Position numbers and translations under genes: made by a program. Below, piece after piece: positions 1 through 34,040 of a DNA stretch of 64,000 bases (position 1 is its first letter; each line of letters starts with the position of its first letter). The stretch comes from Gigantopelta aegis (taxonomy: Eukaryota; Mollusca; Gastropoda; Neomphalida; Peltospiridae): assembly GCF_016097555.1 (NCBI RefSeq), contig NC_054703.1:3064081-3128080 (forward strand), written 5' to 3'. The notes under the pieces are model-generated. The model was not told where the DNA came from. It saw only the letters and a program-made list of their open reading frames with translations, and searched no databases.

Positions 1-900
1 AGGTAGGTGTATTGTGGTGAAGATGAACTTCTGATAGACACTGGTAAAGGTAGGTGTATCTTGAGGAAGATGAACTTCTGATAAACACTGGTAAAGGTAG
101 GTGTATCTTGAGGAAGATGAACTTCTGATAGACACTGGTAAAGGTAGGTGTATTGTGGTGAAGATGAACTTCTGATAGACACTGGTAAACGTAGGTGTAT
201 CTTGGTGAAGATGAACTTCTGGTAAAGGTAGGTGTATCGTGGTGAAGATGAACTTCTGATAGACACTGGCAAAGGTAGGTGTATCTTGGTGAAGATAACT
301 TTTAATACATGCTCTATCTTGGAGTAAAGACTGAAGTCTCAAGGAATCTTCGATCAGTGGCAGTGTTCCCTAAATAAAGAGTTAATCCTAGCCAAAGAAG
401 TGGAATTGTTGGTATATGCTGGTAAAGATCCTGGACAAGCCCCTAGTGAAGATAGACTTTTGATAGATGCTAGTAAAAGTTAATTATCTTGGAGGTGAGA
501 CAAGTATCAATATCATTTCAGTGTTCTCTGGATGAGGAGCTCATCCTAGTTGAAAAAGATAAACATTAATAGTTGCTGGTAAAAGTGAGTTTATCTTGAA
601 GAACCTAGAGACTGAAGTCTCCAGCAATCTCAATGGTCACTGGATGACAAACTCATCCTAGACAAGAAAGATGAACTATGGTGAACTCTGATAAAGGTTA
701 ATGTATCCTGAACAAGCTGCTAGTAAAAGTAAATGTATCCTTGAAGATGAACTTTTGATAGATGCTGATACGGGTAAGTGTAGTGTTCCCTGGATAAAGA
801 GCTTATCCTAATTGAAGTAGGATAGCATGTACATCCTAAACAAGCCACTGGTAAAGTTAAGTGTATCCTTGAAGATGAACTTTTGATATATGCTGGAAAA
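1..900 (+). repeat. 47-bp tandem array, degenerating rightward; probable exon-end array
   Basis: Near-perfect 47-bp units (GATAGACACTGGTAAAGGTA core) occupy 1-300. Diverged copies continue to about 900. Each unit contains AAAG|GTAGGT, a good splice donor, preceded by an open frame reading EDELLIDTGK. The leftover G is in the phase needed to join exon a at 1106. The array may therefore be copies of the end of the preceding exon, which would lie just left of the window. Confidence 0.7.
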
Positions 901-1105
901 CTGGAAATTCTTCATCAGAATTTGGTCACATGGTTTGACTATTAGTAATACTGTTCTTGCCCAGAATTTTATTGGTACCCATTTTATTTCTTATGTGTAC
1001 TTATATCCAATTGAGGCTACAAGTAAATTACTTTTACTGAATCTGTTGTTGTGTTAAATTTGTCCTGGTTGGGTTTGTTGATGTTTGTCTCTCTGTATTC
1101 TTCAG

Positions 1106-22595
<21,490 letters not shown>

Positions 22596-23110
22596 TTAAT
22601 CAGACAATTAATAAACTTGTGCTTCAATGACATTCCGTAAAAGGAGTCAGTATTTTTATGTCGTTTGTGTAAAATTGTATATTCTATATGTCAGATTGGA
22701 AGATTAATAAACTTGTGCTTCAATGACATTCCGTAAAATGAGTCAGTATTTTTATGTCGTTTGTGTAAAATTGTATATTCTATATGTCAGATTGGAAGAT
22801 TAATAAACTTGTGCTTCAATGACATTCCGTAAAATGAGTCAGTATTTTTATGTCGTTTGTGTAAAATTTTATATTCTATATGACAGATTGGAAAATCAAT
22901 TAACTTGTGCTTTAATGACATTCCTTATAATTATTCAGTATTTTTATGTTGTTTGTGTAAAATTGTATATTCTATATGTCAGATTGGAATATTAATTAAC
23001 TTGTGCTTTAATGATATTCCGTAAAATTCTTCAGTATTTTTATGGCGTTTGTGTAAAATTGTATATTCTTTTATGTCAGATTGGCAGATTAACAAAACTT
23101 GTGCTTTAAT
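22596..23110 (+). repeat. 3'UTR tandem array with repeated polyadenylation signals
   Basis: A unit of about 93 bp starting near TTAATAAACTTGTGCTTC is repeated five to six times after the stop codon, more degenerate toward the end. AATAAA occurs at 22610-22615 and in the next two copies. Later copies have TTAATTAAC instead, so the signal decays along the array. Confidence 0.8.
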
Positions 23111-23164
23111 GAATTGTGTGAAAATGTATATTCTATATATATATATATATATATATGTCAGATT

Positions 23165-23350
23165 TTAAACTTGGTGTTCTTCAACTCCAACAAACCAAGT
23201 TAAACTGGCACCCCACAACGCCTTCAGCTCCAACAAACCAAGTTAAACTGGCACCCTTCAATGCCTTGAGCTCCAACAAACCAAGTTAAACTGGCACCCC
23301 ACAACGCCTTCAACTCCAACAAACCAAGTTAAACTGGCACCCCACAATGC
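23165..23350 (+). repeat. ~43-bp tandem repeat
   Basis: About four copies of a unit containing CCAACAAACCAAGTTAAAC and GGCACCCCACAA. It follows a TA microsatellite and could still be in the 3'UTR of the FAM186-like gene. Confidence 0.75.
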
Positions 23351-23359
23351 TGGTGTGAT

Positions 23360-24360
23360 TTGGTGCCATCCTCTTGAAGTGTTTACAAAAAACCTAAATG
23401 TATGAGAGCTTGTGTCTTAATAATTTTTGTTTTTTCGCACTCTTCAAATAGGAACATATTTATTCATGTTATTACCATATTGCATTCTTTTCCTCCTTGT
23501 TTGAATAAAATTGGTGTTTAATTCGGTAGGACAGATTTTCAAAGTGGGGGGAGGGGGCCCTCATTTTTATGGTTGTTCAATCCTCAGGTTTCCGTATTAG
23601 CATTATAAGACATTTTAAAGTCTCGAAATAAAAACTGACGAAAAAAGTGGGGGGGCTGAGCCCCCCCCCCCCCCCCCCCCCCCCTCCTCCAGCTCCAATG
23701 GGCCTGTAATTTCAGTAAAACATTACATTTGCAGTTTCAGTATGTATTATTATTAGTGCTTTTGGTGGAAACGAAATTCAGGGCTCAATTTAATAAAAAA
23801 ATATTGTAAGAGTAGTTTTGCATGTAAACGTAAATCTACAACTAAACCACTATTCTTAATACTACTAACAGTACAACTAACAAAGCAGGGATCTCACTGA
23901 CCCTCGAAAAGTGTCTTTTTTGAAGCATGGAACTTGGACAGGACTCTTTATTTTTTTAGTTTTAACTTAAAATCCTATTATGGGACTCCCCAAATTTCAC
24001 AAGAAAGCTCAAATGACCCCCAATGAAGAAAGTTCAGTAAGAACCCTGAACAAAGTATGCACATTTCATTTTCTTTTGCCCTTAAAATGCATCATACATG
24101 TACCAATGGTGTAATTTTCTGCCTGAAATACATGTTAAACACATGTAAACATATGACTGATATGACTGCTAGTCTCTTTTGTGAAATGGGCCACTGATGT
24201 CATATGGATTTTTGAGTTCCAAGTTCCTAAACTAAGATTTAAACTTGTTATCCAAATTGCCAAATGCTGAAAATTGAATTTGGTTAATTTATTTATGATC
24301 AATTGGCCAAAATGAATTGCCTAAAAAGTTAATCCAAAAGTTGTGTGTTATTTTTAGATC
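23360..24360. other. Spacer or distal 3'UTR; no gene seen
   Basis: AT-rich. It contains a G-run/C-run patch (23540-23690) like that in other inverted-repeat elements here. No spliceable frames found. Confidence 0.5.
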
Positions 24361-24368
24361 TACTGCCA

Positions 24369-24440
24369 TTTTGAGGTGTGTGCCTAGGACTGCATGCTTG
24401 AACATTAATTGGATAAAAGAACAAAAATAAATTAATATTA
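24369..24440 (+). mobile_element. SINE tail fragment (GGCCTCGGTGGC family)
   Basis: GAGGTGTGTGCCTAGGACTG and CATGCTTGAACATTAATTGG, ending AACAAAAATAAATTAAT. Confidence 0.65.
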
Positions 24441-24881
24441 AATTAGTTTAATCAGACAAAAATCTCAATCATGTACGGTAATTTTTGCCTAAGAATATTG
24501 AGCAAGATGTTAAAAAATATAGACCTTCAGGCAAATATTTTAATGAACATTGGGCAAAAGTGTTTTAAATTTAAGAAAGCTTCATAACCTGTTTGATCAG
24601 AAAATTAATGTACCACCCCAGTTGTGCAATAATTATATTTTATCTTGCTTCTATCAGCTGATTATGATGACTGATTGAAGCAAAGTCATAAATGTATGCT
24701 AGCAGATTATAACTTCTGACATCACTCATATGATGTCACACGTATTGCTACATTACAGAATCACTCATTTGACCTCTAGGTCATCATACAATGTAGCTGA
24801 CATAACAGAAATAGCAGCTCTTCCGTTTATTTTTTATGGTCTGCAGGATAAAGATAATAACTAGTTAATGACATGGGATAT

Positions 24882-25212
24882 CGGCCTCGGTGGTGGTGGC
24901 ATGGTTAGGCCATCGGTCTACAGGCTGGTAGGTACTGGGTTCGGAACCCAGTCTAGGCATGGGAGTTTTAATCCAGATACTGACTCCAAACCCTGAGTGA
25001 GTGCTTCGTAAGGCTCAGTGGGTAGGTGTAAACCACTTGCACCGACCATTGATCCATAACTGGTTCAACAAAGGCCATGGTTTGTGATATCCTGCCTGTG
25101 GGAAGCGCAAATAAAAGATCCCTTGCTGCTAATTGGAAAGAGTAGTCCATGAAGTGGCGACAGCGGGTTTCCTCTCAAAAATGTGTTGAGTGCGTCGTTA
25201 AATAAAACATTT
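24882..25212 (+). mobile_element. Composite SINE
   Basis: GGCCTCGGTGGTGGTGGCAT head, GGGTTCGGAACCCAGTC B box, AAGCGCAAATAAAAGATCCC body, TGAGTGCGTCGTTAAATAAA tail. Confidence 0.9.
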
Positions 25213-26200
25213 CTTATATCAGGATAAAACTGATATCGTATGTCATTAACTAGTTATTCTATTTCATCATTCACCTATGAATTTTTGAATCTTTTGCTTA
25301 ACTTTATTGAAAAGAAAATGTAGATTTAGTTCAATAGTTCAAACATGCACTGAACTTGTTTGATTAAGAAAACAGCCAACAAAAAACAAAAGCAACATCA
25401 ACAACAAGAAGAAACAAACCACCAAGCTTTGCCACAGTGTAAATTTATTTATGTTATCTTGGTGTTACTGTCTGAAGAAAACCATGTAACCGAGTCACAT
25501 TGCTGTTGTATGCTGTAAGGTTTGTTTGCGAACAAGTTAGAAGTTTATAAATATATTTTTTAAACATTCTGTGATTCTGCTTATACAGTGTGTTAAAATA
25601 ATAATGATAATCAAGTAAATATGTGACAATATTTTAACCAATATTTGTTAATAAAATATTTTACAACCGAATAAAGTTACCTTTTGTTCTTTAATGCCAT
25701 TGCCCTTAAACTGCTGCAGTCAGTTGTGATGGAGATTACAATTTCAGCCAAGTTATTTTTACTTTAAATATCAGCATTTTGATCACTATTGTATCAAGAA
25801 TTCTTCTTTTTCTTTTTTTATTATCCTTACAAACACCATACATTATTTATACCTCACAATAACACATATTTATTATTGATTTAAAGACATACCATTCATT
25901 GGCTGCTTGTAGGTGACCATCTGAACGTCACAGCCATACAATCCAGTGAAAAGAGCACTATTGAAATGTATTGCTCTGTGACATAAGGTTAACTGGAAAC
26001 TGATTTCTCCAGGATACATAAGTTATCTGAAAGTGTGCCATAAATAGCGTTTAGTTAAAAAGATGATTAAATGTGTTTTTCACACACATGCAAGAAATAG
26101 AATTCTGTATTCTTATCCACTGATGGGTTGTGTGACTTTCTTTTTACTTAACCCATAAATAGATTTTGCAAATTGTAAATTCTCAGATATATTAGGGCAG
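25213..26200. other. Spacer; no gene seen
   Basis: AT-rich single-copy-looking sequence with no long frame on either strand, apart from the candidate poly(A) signals at 25650-25675. Confidence 0.5.
25650..25675 (+). terminator. Candidate distal polyadenylation signals
   Basis: AATAAA at 25650-25655 and again at 25670-25675 is followed by a T-rich CCTTTTGTTCTTT. If the proximal signals are bypassed, the FAM186-like 3'UTR could end here. This is a motif match only. Confidence 0.3.
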
Positions 26201-26321
26201 TACATACCATAGCCTTTACCATGCACGCATTGGGTACTGCATGGGATGGGGAAAACACAAGTCCACTAAGAATGAATAACCCTGTAGACCTGACCAACTC
26301 TGTAACTCCGTTCTATGTCGG

Positions 26322-26648
26322 GTGGGACGTAGCCCAGTGGTAAAGCGCTCGCTTGATGTGCGGTCAAGTTGGGATCGATCCCCGTTGGTGGGCCCCATTG
26401 GGCTATTTCTCATTCTAGCCAGTGCACCACGACTGGTATATCAAAGGCCGCGGTATGTGCTATCCTGTCTGTGGGATGGTGCATATAAAAGATCCCTTGC
26501 TGCTAATTGGAAAGAGTAACCCATGAAGTGGCGACAGCGGGTTTCCTCTCTCAATATCTGTGTGGTCCTTAATCATATGTCAAAAGCCATATAACCGTAA
26601 AATAAAATGTGTTGAGTGCATCATTAAATAAAACATTTTCTTCTTTTC
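26322..26648 (+). mobile_element. tRNA-derived SINE 1, left edge of the tandem segment
   Basis: Full head (GACGTAGCCCAGTGGTAAAG; GTTGGGATCGATCCCCGT) and tail (GTGCATCATTAAATAAAAC). Diagnostic bases include AATTGGAAAGAGTAACCC and CATATGTCAAAAGCC. It is one parent of the chimeric SINE at 30143. Confidence 0.9.
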
Positions 26649-27764
26649 CTTCCGTTCTATATCTTCCCACCCACACCATCCCTTGTGAAATGGGGTAGGA
26701 CAAAAACTCTAAATAAACACACCGAATCAATGTCATACAACCATGCACACACTGGGGAATGTATGGGATGAGGAAAAGGGACAAAAGTCCAATAAGAATG
26801 AATTACCCCACGAACCAGACATGTATTCAATCTCATTGCTACATCTTCCCACCCACACCGACCCTTGTGAAATAGGGGAGGGGGGGGGGGGAGAAACAAC
26901 ACACTAAAACACACACACCCAGTCAATGTCATACAACCATGCACACAATGGACGTTGTATGGGATGGGGGGGGGGGGGGGGGGGTCCAATAAGAATGAAT
27001 TACCTCATGAACCTGACCAGCATTCTAACTCGGTGCTACATCTTTCCACCCACACCAACCCTGGCAAAATTTAAAAAAGAACAAACAAACCCCATAAACA
27101 ATCAGCTTTACCATGCACTCTGTAGGAACTGTGTAATAGTGTAGACATCTATATAGGATGAGTAAAAACACAAGTCTACTAAAGGCTCATATAGACTGGA
27201 TACGGTGCAGCTAAAAAAAAAACCCATTAAATCGAAACACAAATAGTTTCAATGAGAGCGTCTAGACTGGATGCATGCGATTCGTGGTCTAGGTTGCATA
27301 GTACCAAAGAAGAGAGTACCGTGTCAAAGTTCGACGTGCACCGTGTCAAAGTTCGACGTGCACCGTGAAATATTTACGGAGTAAAAGCAGCTGTGGGTGT
27401 GATTGGTAGTAATATGTGACATTGACTATTTGTGCAAATATTATTATCCATTGACAATAAATAAATACACTTTTATTTGTTATACAGTTGTTATGCAGTA
27501 TATACCAGAGGTTGAAACTAATGCGGGGTACCCCCAAAAATGGAACTGCAATTTTCAGCAAAAATGACGGTTGCTATTAAAAACATAAATTAAATCTCTT
27601 AAATGATACGTGACCCCCCATTTTCTTGCAGCTAGATTAGATGTGAGGTGCCACACTTTCTATTGCTGTACTTCCTGGGTGTGTTGAAATGCTGCTTATA
27701 TCAGTTTTATTAGTAAACGTTAACATTATCGGCAATAGGAATTGATTTGGTCTAATGGAACCTC

Positions 27765-28255
27765 TACGAAACGCATGCGGCCAGCCACAATGAAATAATC
27801 GTATATGGTGTATATGCCCAAAACGCATGCGGCCAGCCACAATGAAATTATCGTATATGGTGTATATGTCCAAAACGCATGCGGCCAGTCACAATGAAAT
27901 AATCGTATATGGTGTATATGTCCAAAACGCATGCGGCCAGTCACAATGAAATAATCGTATATGGTGTATATGCCCAAAACGCATGCGGCCAGCCACAATA
28001 AAATTATCGTATATGGTGTATATGTCCAAAACGCATGCGGCCAGTCTCTATGAAATAATCGTATATGGTGTATATGTCCAAAACGCATGCGGCCAGTCCC
28101 TGTGAAATAATCGTATATGGTGTATATGTCCAAAACGCATGCGGTCAGTCCCTATGAAGTAATCGTATATGGTGTATATGCCCAAAACAAAGGCGGCCAG
28201 CCACAATGAAATAATCGTATATGGTGTACATGCCCAAAACACAAGCGGAAGACGC
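27765..28255 (+). repeat. 52-bp minisatellite, copy 1
   Basis: About nine copies of AAACGCATGCGGCCAGCCAC, AATGAAATAATCGTATATGG and TGTATATGCCCA. CC/TC variants (GCCACAAT versus GTCCCTAT) mark subtypes. The unit has no stop on the minus strand in any frame, so long frames there are not genes. Confidence 0.95.
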
Positions 28256-28289
28256 ACGTGCGCATCCAGTCTATATGAGCCTTAATTGC

Positions 28290-28420
28290 GTGCATTATCC
28301 TGTGAGCCGGCTGAGGCTGACACCTGTGCCCAGGACAGGCGTGCGCTACGACAGATTGTTCTGAATTTGCACGTGAAACTCTCTGATCTGATATCTGATC
28401 TGATCTGTGAACCAGAACAG
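28290..28420 (+). mobile_element. Dispersed element tail (as 19720), duplicated at 32061
   Basis: GAGCCGGCTGAGGCTGACAC, CAGGACAGGCGTGCGCTACG then ATCTGATCTG-type tail. Confidence 0.6.
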
Positions 28421-29250
28421 CGCTCTACATCCTACGCCAACACCAACCCTGACCTGACGAAATGGAAAAACAAAACAACCACAATCATGGCATTGCCAGA
28501 GATTAGAGGGAGGGACTCAGCAATTAAATACCTTTTTCTTCCACCTTGTACTGGATCATCTATGAATAACTACATACCACAGTCTACGATGTACCAGTCT
28601 TGGCACAATGACTTCAGATGAAGGAGAGGGGTGAGGGCGGAGGGGAACTTCACTACCCGTCGCACCGTATGCACCAGGTAAGTGTTCTACCATTGAGATA
28701 CATTGCTAATGTTATATCCAAAAAAGTAGGTCATCTCAATATTGATGTATTTTGTAGACCACTAACTCAATCGGGGGTGGGGGAGGGGGAGGGGGAGGGG
28801 AGGAGACATCCATAAAGTAAGTACGTCCTACAAAATCTGGATTTTTACAGACACACCCATACATGTACACATTTCGTACCCTCAAATGTCGATCGTTACA
28901 AACGCTAATATGTACATCATACAATTAGGAGCTTCAATTGCATGCATATATTTTACATCAATGATTTTGAAATATTCAAGCAATATCGGAAGTTAGTCGT
29001 ACTTATTTAAATGATTTAAACAAACTTGAATACATCTTCTGGAATACATTTAACTGGCATTACCGTATTTTATAAATTACCGGCGTATTTAGGCTACTCT
29101 ATCAAGGAACTCGTAATATCCCCCTCCTCAGGTGAACGTACTTTATGGATGGCCCATTATATTCCCGATGCAATTTCAATCTCATTTTCGTGGATATTTT
29201 GGACATTTAAAATTAAGTGCGCAAAACATGTACACATAACCCGAGTACTC

Positions 29251-29434
29251 TGACTATCCCGTCTGTGGGATGGTGCATATAAAAGATCCCTTGCTGCTAA
29301 TCGAAAAGAGTAGCACAGGAAGTGGCGACAGCGGGTTTCCTTTCTCAATATTTGTGTGGTCCTTAACCACATGTCTGACGCCATGTAACCGTAAATAAAA
29401 TGTGTTGAGTGCGTCATTAAACAAAACATTTCCT
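29251..29434 (+). mobile_element. 5'-truncated SINE, duplicated at 33019-33203
   Basis: CCGTCTGTGGGATGGTGCAT, AGTGGCGACAGCGGGTTTCC, GAGTGCGTCATTAAACAAAA, CCTTCC. Confidence 0.85.
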
Positions 29435-29438
29435 TCCT

Positions 29439-29512
29439 GACTGTAAGAGATTTAGACGAACATTTGGACGGTTATTAGCCCTTACAAATGTCCGTCTAGA
29501 TCTCTTACAGTC
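29439..29512. repeat. Perfect-ended hairpin, duplicated at 33204-33277
   Basis: GACTGTAAGAGAT and GACGAACATTT pair with AAATGTCCGTC and ATCTCTTACAGTC around a ~15-nt loop. Confidence 0.8.
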
Positions 29513-29834
29513 GGAGTACTCTGGCTAATGTACACACAACACTAGGCCTAATGTCCAGCCTCTGAAAATTGCGAGAACAATGTTTCGTTCGCGCAACCCA
29601 TTTTCCGTTTACGCATTAAGTTTAGAACATTTGCAGAGTAATGACGGGTAAAAAAAAAAAAAAAGGAAAAAAAGCTTAAATGTCAAGTGATAGCTATTCT
29701 CTATAGACCTTCCAATAAAATTAATAAAAAATATTTTGTTATAATTTTTATACACTGTTTTATAGCTGAAGGTATATAAATCAAATATTAATGTTTTTGG
29801 TGGGAAACTGTTATGGTACAACTAGAGAACTCAT

Positions 29835-30025
29835 GAGCGGGTTCAGAAAATCCATTTAAGGGGCCCTAATGACATGAGGCGGAATGCCAAGGGAACTTTG
29901 GGGAGGTTTGGAGAGGGATGAAAATTAATATATAATAAAATTATAACTGTCACAAAATGTAGGAGGGTGGGGTGGGGGGGGGGGGGGGGGGGGGCGGGCC
30001 CCTGGGGCCCCCAACATCCGCCTCA
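29835..30025. mobile_element. G-rich MITE-like element, duplicated at 33600-33780
   Basis: Related to 3836-4018: AGAAAATCCATTTAAGGGGC, GACATGAGGCGGAATGCCAA, AAATTAATATATAATAAAAT, poly-G, CCTGGGGCCCCCAACATCCG. Confidence 0.65.
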
Positions 30026-30142
30026 GTAACTACATGTCTTATTTTACTGTTATAACAGTACAACTTTTATTATTGAGTGATAGGTAGGTTATTTAATTAC
30101 TATAACGGTCAATCTAATCTACTTGACTTTATTTAATTATTC

Positions 30143-30413
30143 CCGTCAGTGGGTCCATTGGGCTATTTCTCGCTCCAGCCAGTGCACCACGACTGGTATA
30201 ACAACGGCCGTGGTATGTGCTATCCTGTCTATGGGATGGTGCATATAAAAGATCCCTTGCTGCTAATCGAAAAGAGTAACCCATGAAGTGGCGACAGCGG
30301 GTTTCCTCTCTCAATATCTGTGTGGTCCTTAATCATATGTCAAAAGCTGTATAACCGTAAAATTAAATGTGTTGAGTGCATCATTAAATAAAACATTTTC
30401 TTCCTTTCCTTCC
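30143..30413 (+). mobile_element. Chimeric SINE 2 at the duplication junction
   Basis: Its left part matches SINE 3 (GGTATAACAACGGCCGTGG; CTATGGGATGG; AATCGAAAAGAG). Its right part matches SINE 1 (GTAACCCATG; TCCTTAATCATATGTCAAAA; AACATTTTCTTCC). The switch falls between 30270 and 30279. Confidence 0.9.
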
Positions 30414-33400
30414 GTTCTATATCTTCCCACCCACACCATCCCTTGTGAAATGGGGTAGGACAAAAACTCAAAATAAACACACCGAATCAATGTCATACAA
30501 CCATGCACACACTGGGGAATGTATGGGATGAGGAAAAGGGACAAAAGTCCAATAAGAATGAATTACCCCACGAACCAGACATGTATTCAATCTCATTGCT
30601 ACATCTTCCTACCCACACCGACCCTTGTGAAATAGGGGAGGGGGGGGGGGGGGAGAAACAACACACTAAAACACACACACCCAGTCAATGTCATACAACC
30701 ATGCACACAATGGACGTTGTATGGGATGGGGGGGGGGGGGGGGTCCAATAAGAATGAATTACCTCATGAACCTGACCAGCATTCTAACTCGGTGCTACAT
30801 CTTTCCACCCACACCAACCCTGGCAAAATTTAAAAAAGAACAAACAAACCCCATAAACAATCAGTGGCATACCAGCTTTACCATGCACTCTGTAGGAACT
30901 GTGTAATAGTGTAGACATCTATATAGGATGAGTAAAAACACAAGTCTACTAAAGGCTCATATAGACTGGATACGGTGCAGCTAAAAAAAAAACCCATTAA
31001 ATCGAAACACAAATAGTTTCAATGAGAGCGTCTAGACTGGATGCATGCGATTCGTGGTCTAGGTTGCATAGTACCAAAGAAGAGAGTACCGTGTCAAAGT
31101 TCGACGTGCACCGTGTCAAAGTTCGACGTGCACCGTGAAATATTTACGGAGTAAAAGCAGCTGTGGGTGTGATTGGTAGTAATATGTGACATTGACTATT
31201 TGTGCAAATATTATTATCCATTGACAATAAATAAATACACTTTTATTTGTTATACAGTTGTTATGCAGTATATACCAGAGGTTGAAACTAATGCGGGGTA
31301 CCCCCAAAAATGGAACTGCAATTTTCAGCAAAAATGACGGTTGCTATTAAAAACATAAATTAAATCTCTTAAATGATACGTGACCCCCCATTTTCTTGCA
31401 GCTAGATTAGATGTGAGGTGCCACACTTTCTATTGCTCTACTTCCTGGGTGTGTTGAAATGCTGCTTATATCAGTTTTATTAGTAAACGTTAACATTATC
31501 GGCAATAGGAATTGATTTGGTCTAATGGAACCTCTACGAAACGCATGCGGCCAGCCACAATGAAATAATCGTATATGGTGTATATGCCCAAAACGCATGC
31601 GGCCAGCCACAATGAAATAATCGTATATGGTGTATATGTCCAAAAACGCATGCGGCCAGTCACAATGAAATAATCGTATATGGTGTATATGTCCAAAACG
31701 CATGCGGCCAGCCACAATGAAATAATCGTATATGGTGTATATGCCCAAAACGCATGCGGCCAGCCACAATGAAATTATCGTATATGGTGTATATGTCCAA
31801 AACGCATGCCGCCAGTCTCTATGAAATAATCGTATATGGTGTATATGTCCAAAACGCATGCGGCCAGTCCCTATGAAATAATCGTATATGGTGTATATGT
31901 CCAAAACGCATGCCGCCAGTCTCTATGAAATAATCGTATATGGTGTATATGCCCAAAACAAAGGCGGCCAGCCACAATGAAATAATCGTATATGGTGTAC
32001 ATGCCCAAAACACAAGCGGAAGACGCACGCGCGCATCCAGTCTATATGAGCCTTAATTGCGTGCATTATCCTGTGAGCCGGCTGAGGCTGACACCTGTGC
32101 CCAGGACAGGCGTGCGCTACGACAGATTGTTCTGAATTTGCACGTGAAACTCTCTGATCTGATATCTGATCTGATCTGTGAACCAGAACAGCGCTCTACA
32201 TCCTACGCCAACACCAACCCTGACCTGACGAAATGGAAAAACAAAACAACCACAATCATGGCATTGCCAGAGATTAGAGGGAGGGACTCAGCAATTAAAT
32301 ACCTTTTTCTTCCACCTTGTACTGGATCATCTATGAATAACTACATACCACAGTCTACGATGTACCAGTCTTGGGGCAATGACTTCAGATGAAGGAGAGG
32401 GGTGAGGGCGGAGGGGAACTTCACTACCCGTCGCACCGTATGCACCAGGTAAGTGCTCTACCATTGAGATACATTGCTAATGTTATATCCAAAAAAGTAG
32501 GTCATCTCAATATTGATGTATTTTCTAGACCACTAACTCAATCGGGGGTGGGGGAGGGGGAGGGGAGGAGACATCCATAAAGTAAGTACGTCCTACAAAA
32601 TCTGGATTTTTACAGACACACCCATACATGTAAACATTTCGTACCCTCATATGTCGATCGTTACAAACGCTAATATGTACATCATACAATTAGGAGCTTC
32701 AATTGCATGCATATATTTTACATCAATGATTTTGAAATATTCAAGCAATATCGGAAGTTAGTCGTACTTATTTAAATGATTTAAACAAACTTGAATACAT
32801 CTTCTGGAATACATTTAACTGGCATTACCGTATTTTATAAATTACCGGCGTATTTAGGCTACTCTATCAAGGAACTCGTAATATCCCCCTCCTCAGGTGA
32901 ACGTACTTTATGGATGGCCCATTATATTCCCGATGCAATTTCAATCTCATTTTCGTGGATATTTTGGACATTTAAAATTAAGTGCGCAAAACATGTACAC
33001 ATAACCCGAGTACTCTGACTATCCCGTCTGTGGGATGGTGCATATAAAAGATCCCTTGCTGCTAATCGAAAAGAGTAGCACAGGAAGTGGCGACAGCGGG
33101 TTTCCTTTCTCAATATTTGTGTGGTCCTTAACCACATGTCTGACGCCATGTAACCGTAAATAAAATGTGTTGAGTTCGTCTTTAAACAAAACATTTCCTT
33201 CCTGACTGTAAGAGATTTAGACGAACATTTGGACGGTTATTAGCCCTTACAAATGTCCGTCTAGATCTCTTACAGTCGGAGTACTCTGGCTAATGTACAC
33301 ACAACACTAGGCCTAATGTCCAGCCTCTGAAAATTGCGAGAACAATGTTTCGTTCGCGCAACCCATTTTCCGTTTACGCATTATGTTTAGAACATTTGCA

Positions 33401-34040
33401 GAGTAATGACGGGTAGAAAAAAAAAAAAGGAAAAAAAGCTTAAATGTCAAGTGATAGCTATTCTCTATAGACCTTCCAATAAAATTAATAAAAAATATTT
33501 TGTTATAATTTTTATACACTGTTTTATAGCTGAAGGTATATAAATCAAATATTAATGTTTTTGGTGGGAAACTGTTATGGTACAACTAGAGAACTCATGA
33601 GCGGGTTCAGAAAATCCATTTAAGGGGCCCTAATGACATGAGGCGGAATGCCAAGGGAACTTTGGGGAGGTTTGGAGAGGGATGAAAATTAATATATAAT
33701 AAAATTATAACTGTCACAAAATGTAGGAGGGTGGGGTGGGGGGTGGGGGCGGGCCCCTGGGGCCCCCAACATCCGCCTCAGTAACTACATGTCTTATTTT
33801 ACTGTTATAACAGTACAACTTTTATTATTGAGTGATAGGTAGGTTATTTAAATACTATAACGGTCAATCTAATCTACTTGACTTTATTTAATTATTCCCG
33901 TCAGTGGGCCCATTGGGCTATTTCTCGCTCCAGCCAGTGCACCACGACTGGTATAACAACGGCCGTGGTATGTGCTATCCTGTCTATGGGATGGTGCGTA
34001 TAAAAGATCCCTTGCTGCTAATCGAAAAGAGTAGCCAATG
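30279..34040 (+). repeat. Tandem segmental duplication, copy 2
   Basis: Second copy of the preceding segment in direct orientation. Its right end lies in the SINE at 33898-34150. Low divergence implies a recent event. Confidence 0.95.
31540..32030 (+). repeat. 52-bp minisatellite, copy 2
   Basis: Same array in the second segment, with a different order of unit variants (e.g. GCATGCCGCCAGTCTC twice) and one extra A near 31642. Confidence 0.95.

Larger units (their letters stand above)
26511..30278 (+). repeat. Tandem segmental duplication, copy 1 (~3.76 kb)
   Basis: Matches 30279-34040 at an offset of 3760-3771, almost base for base. Differences are mostly poly-G lengths, minisatellite variants and small indels (e.g. 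AGTGGCATACC present only in copy 2). It contains a ~165-bp repeat (26650-27150), a 52-bp minisatellite, a truncated SINE and a hairpin. No gene. Confidence 0.95.

Noticed and set aside
27726..28257. Minus-strand frames with IYTIYDYF/MRFGHIHHIR repeats (also 31407-32028)
   Set aside because: The 52-bp unit is open in three frames; no start context, splice structure or known domain.
28286..28621. 111-aa frame, present identically in both segmental copies
   Set aside because: It lies on a dispersed-element tail and is conserved only because the segment is recently duplicated.
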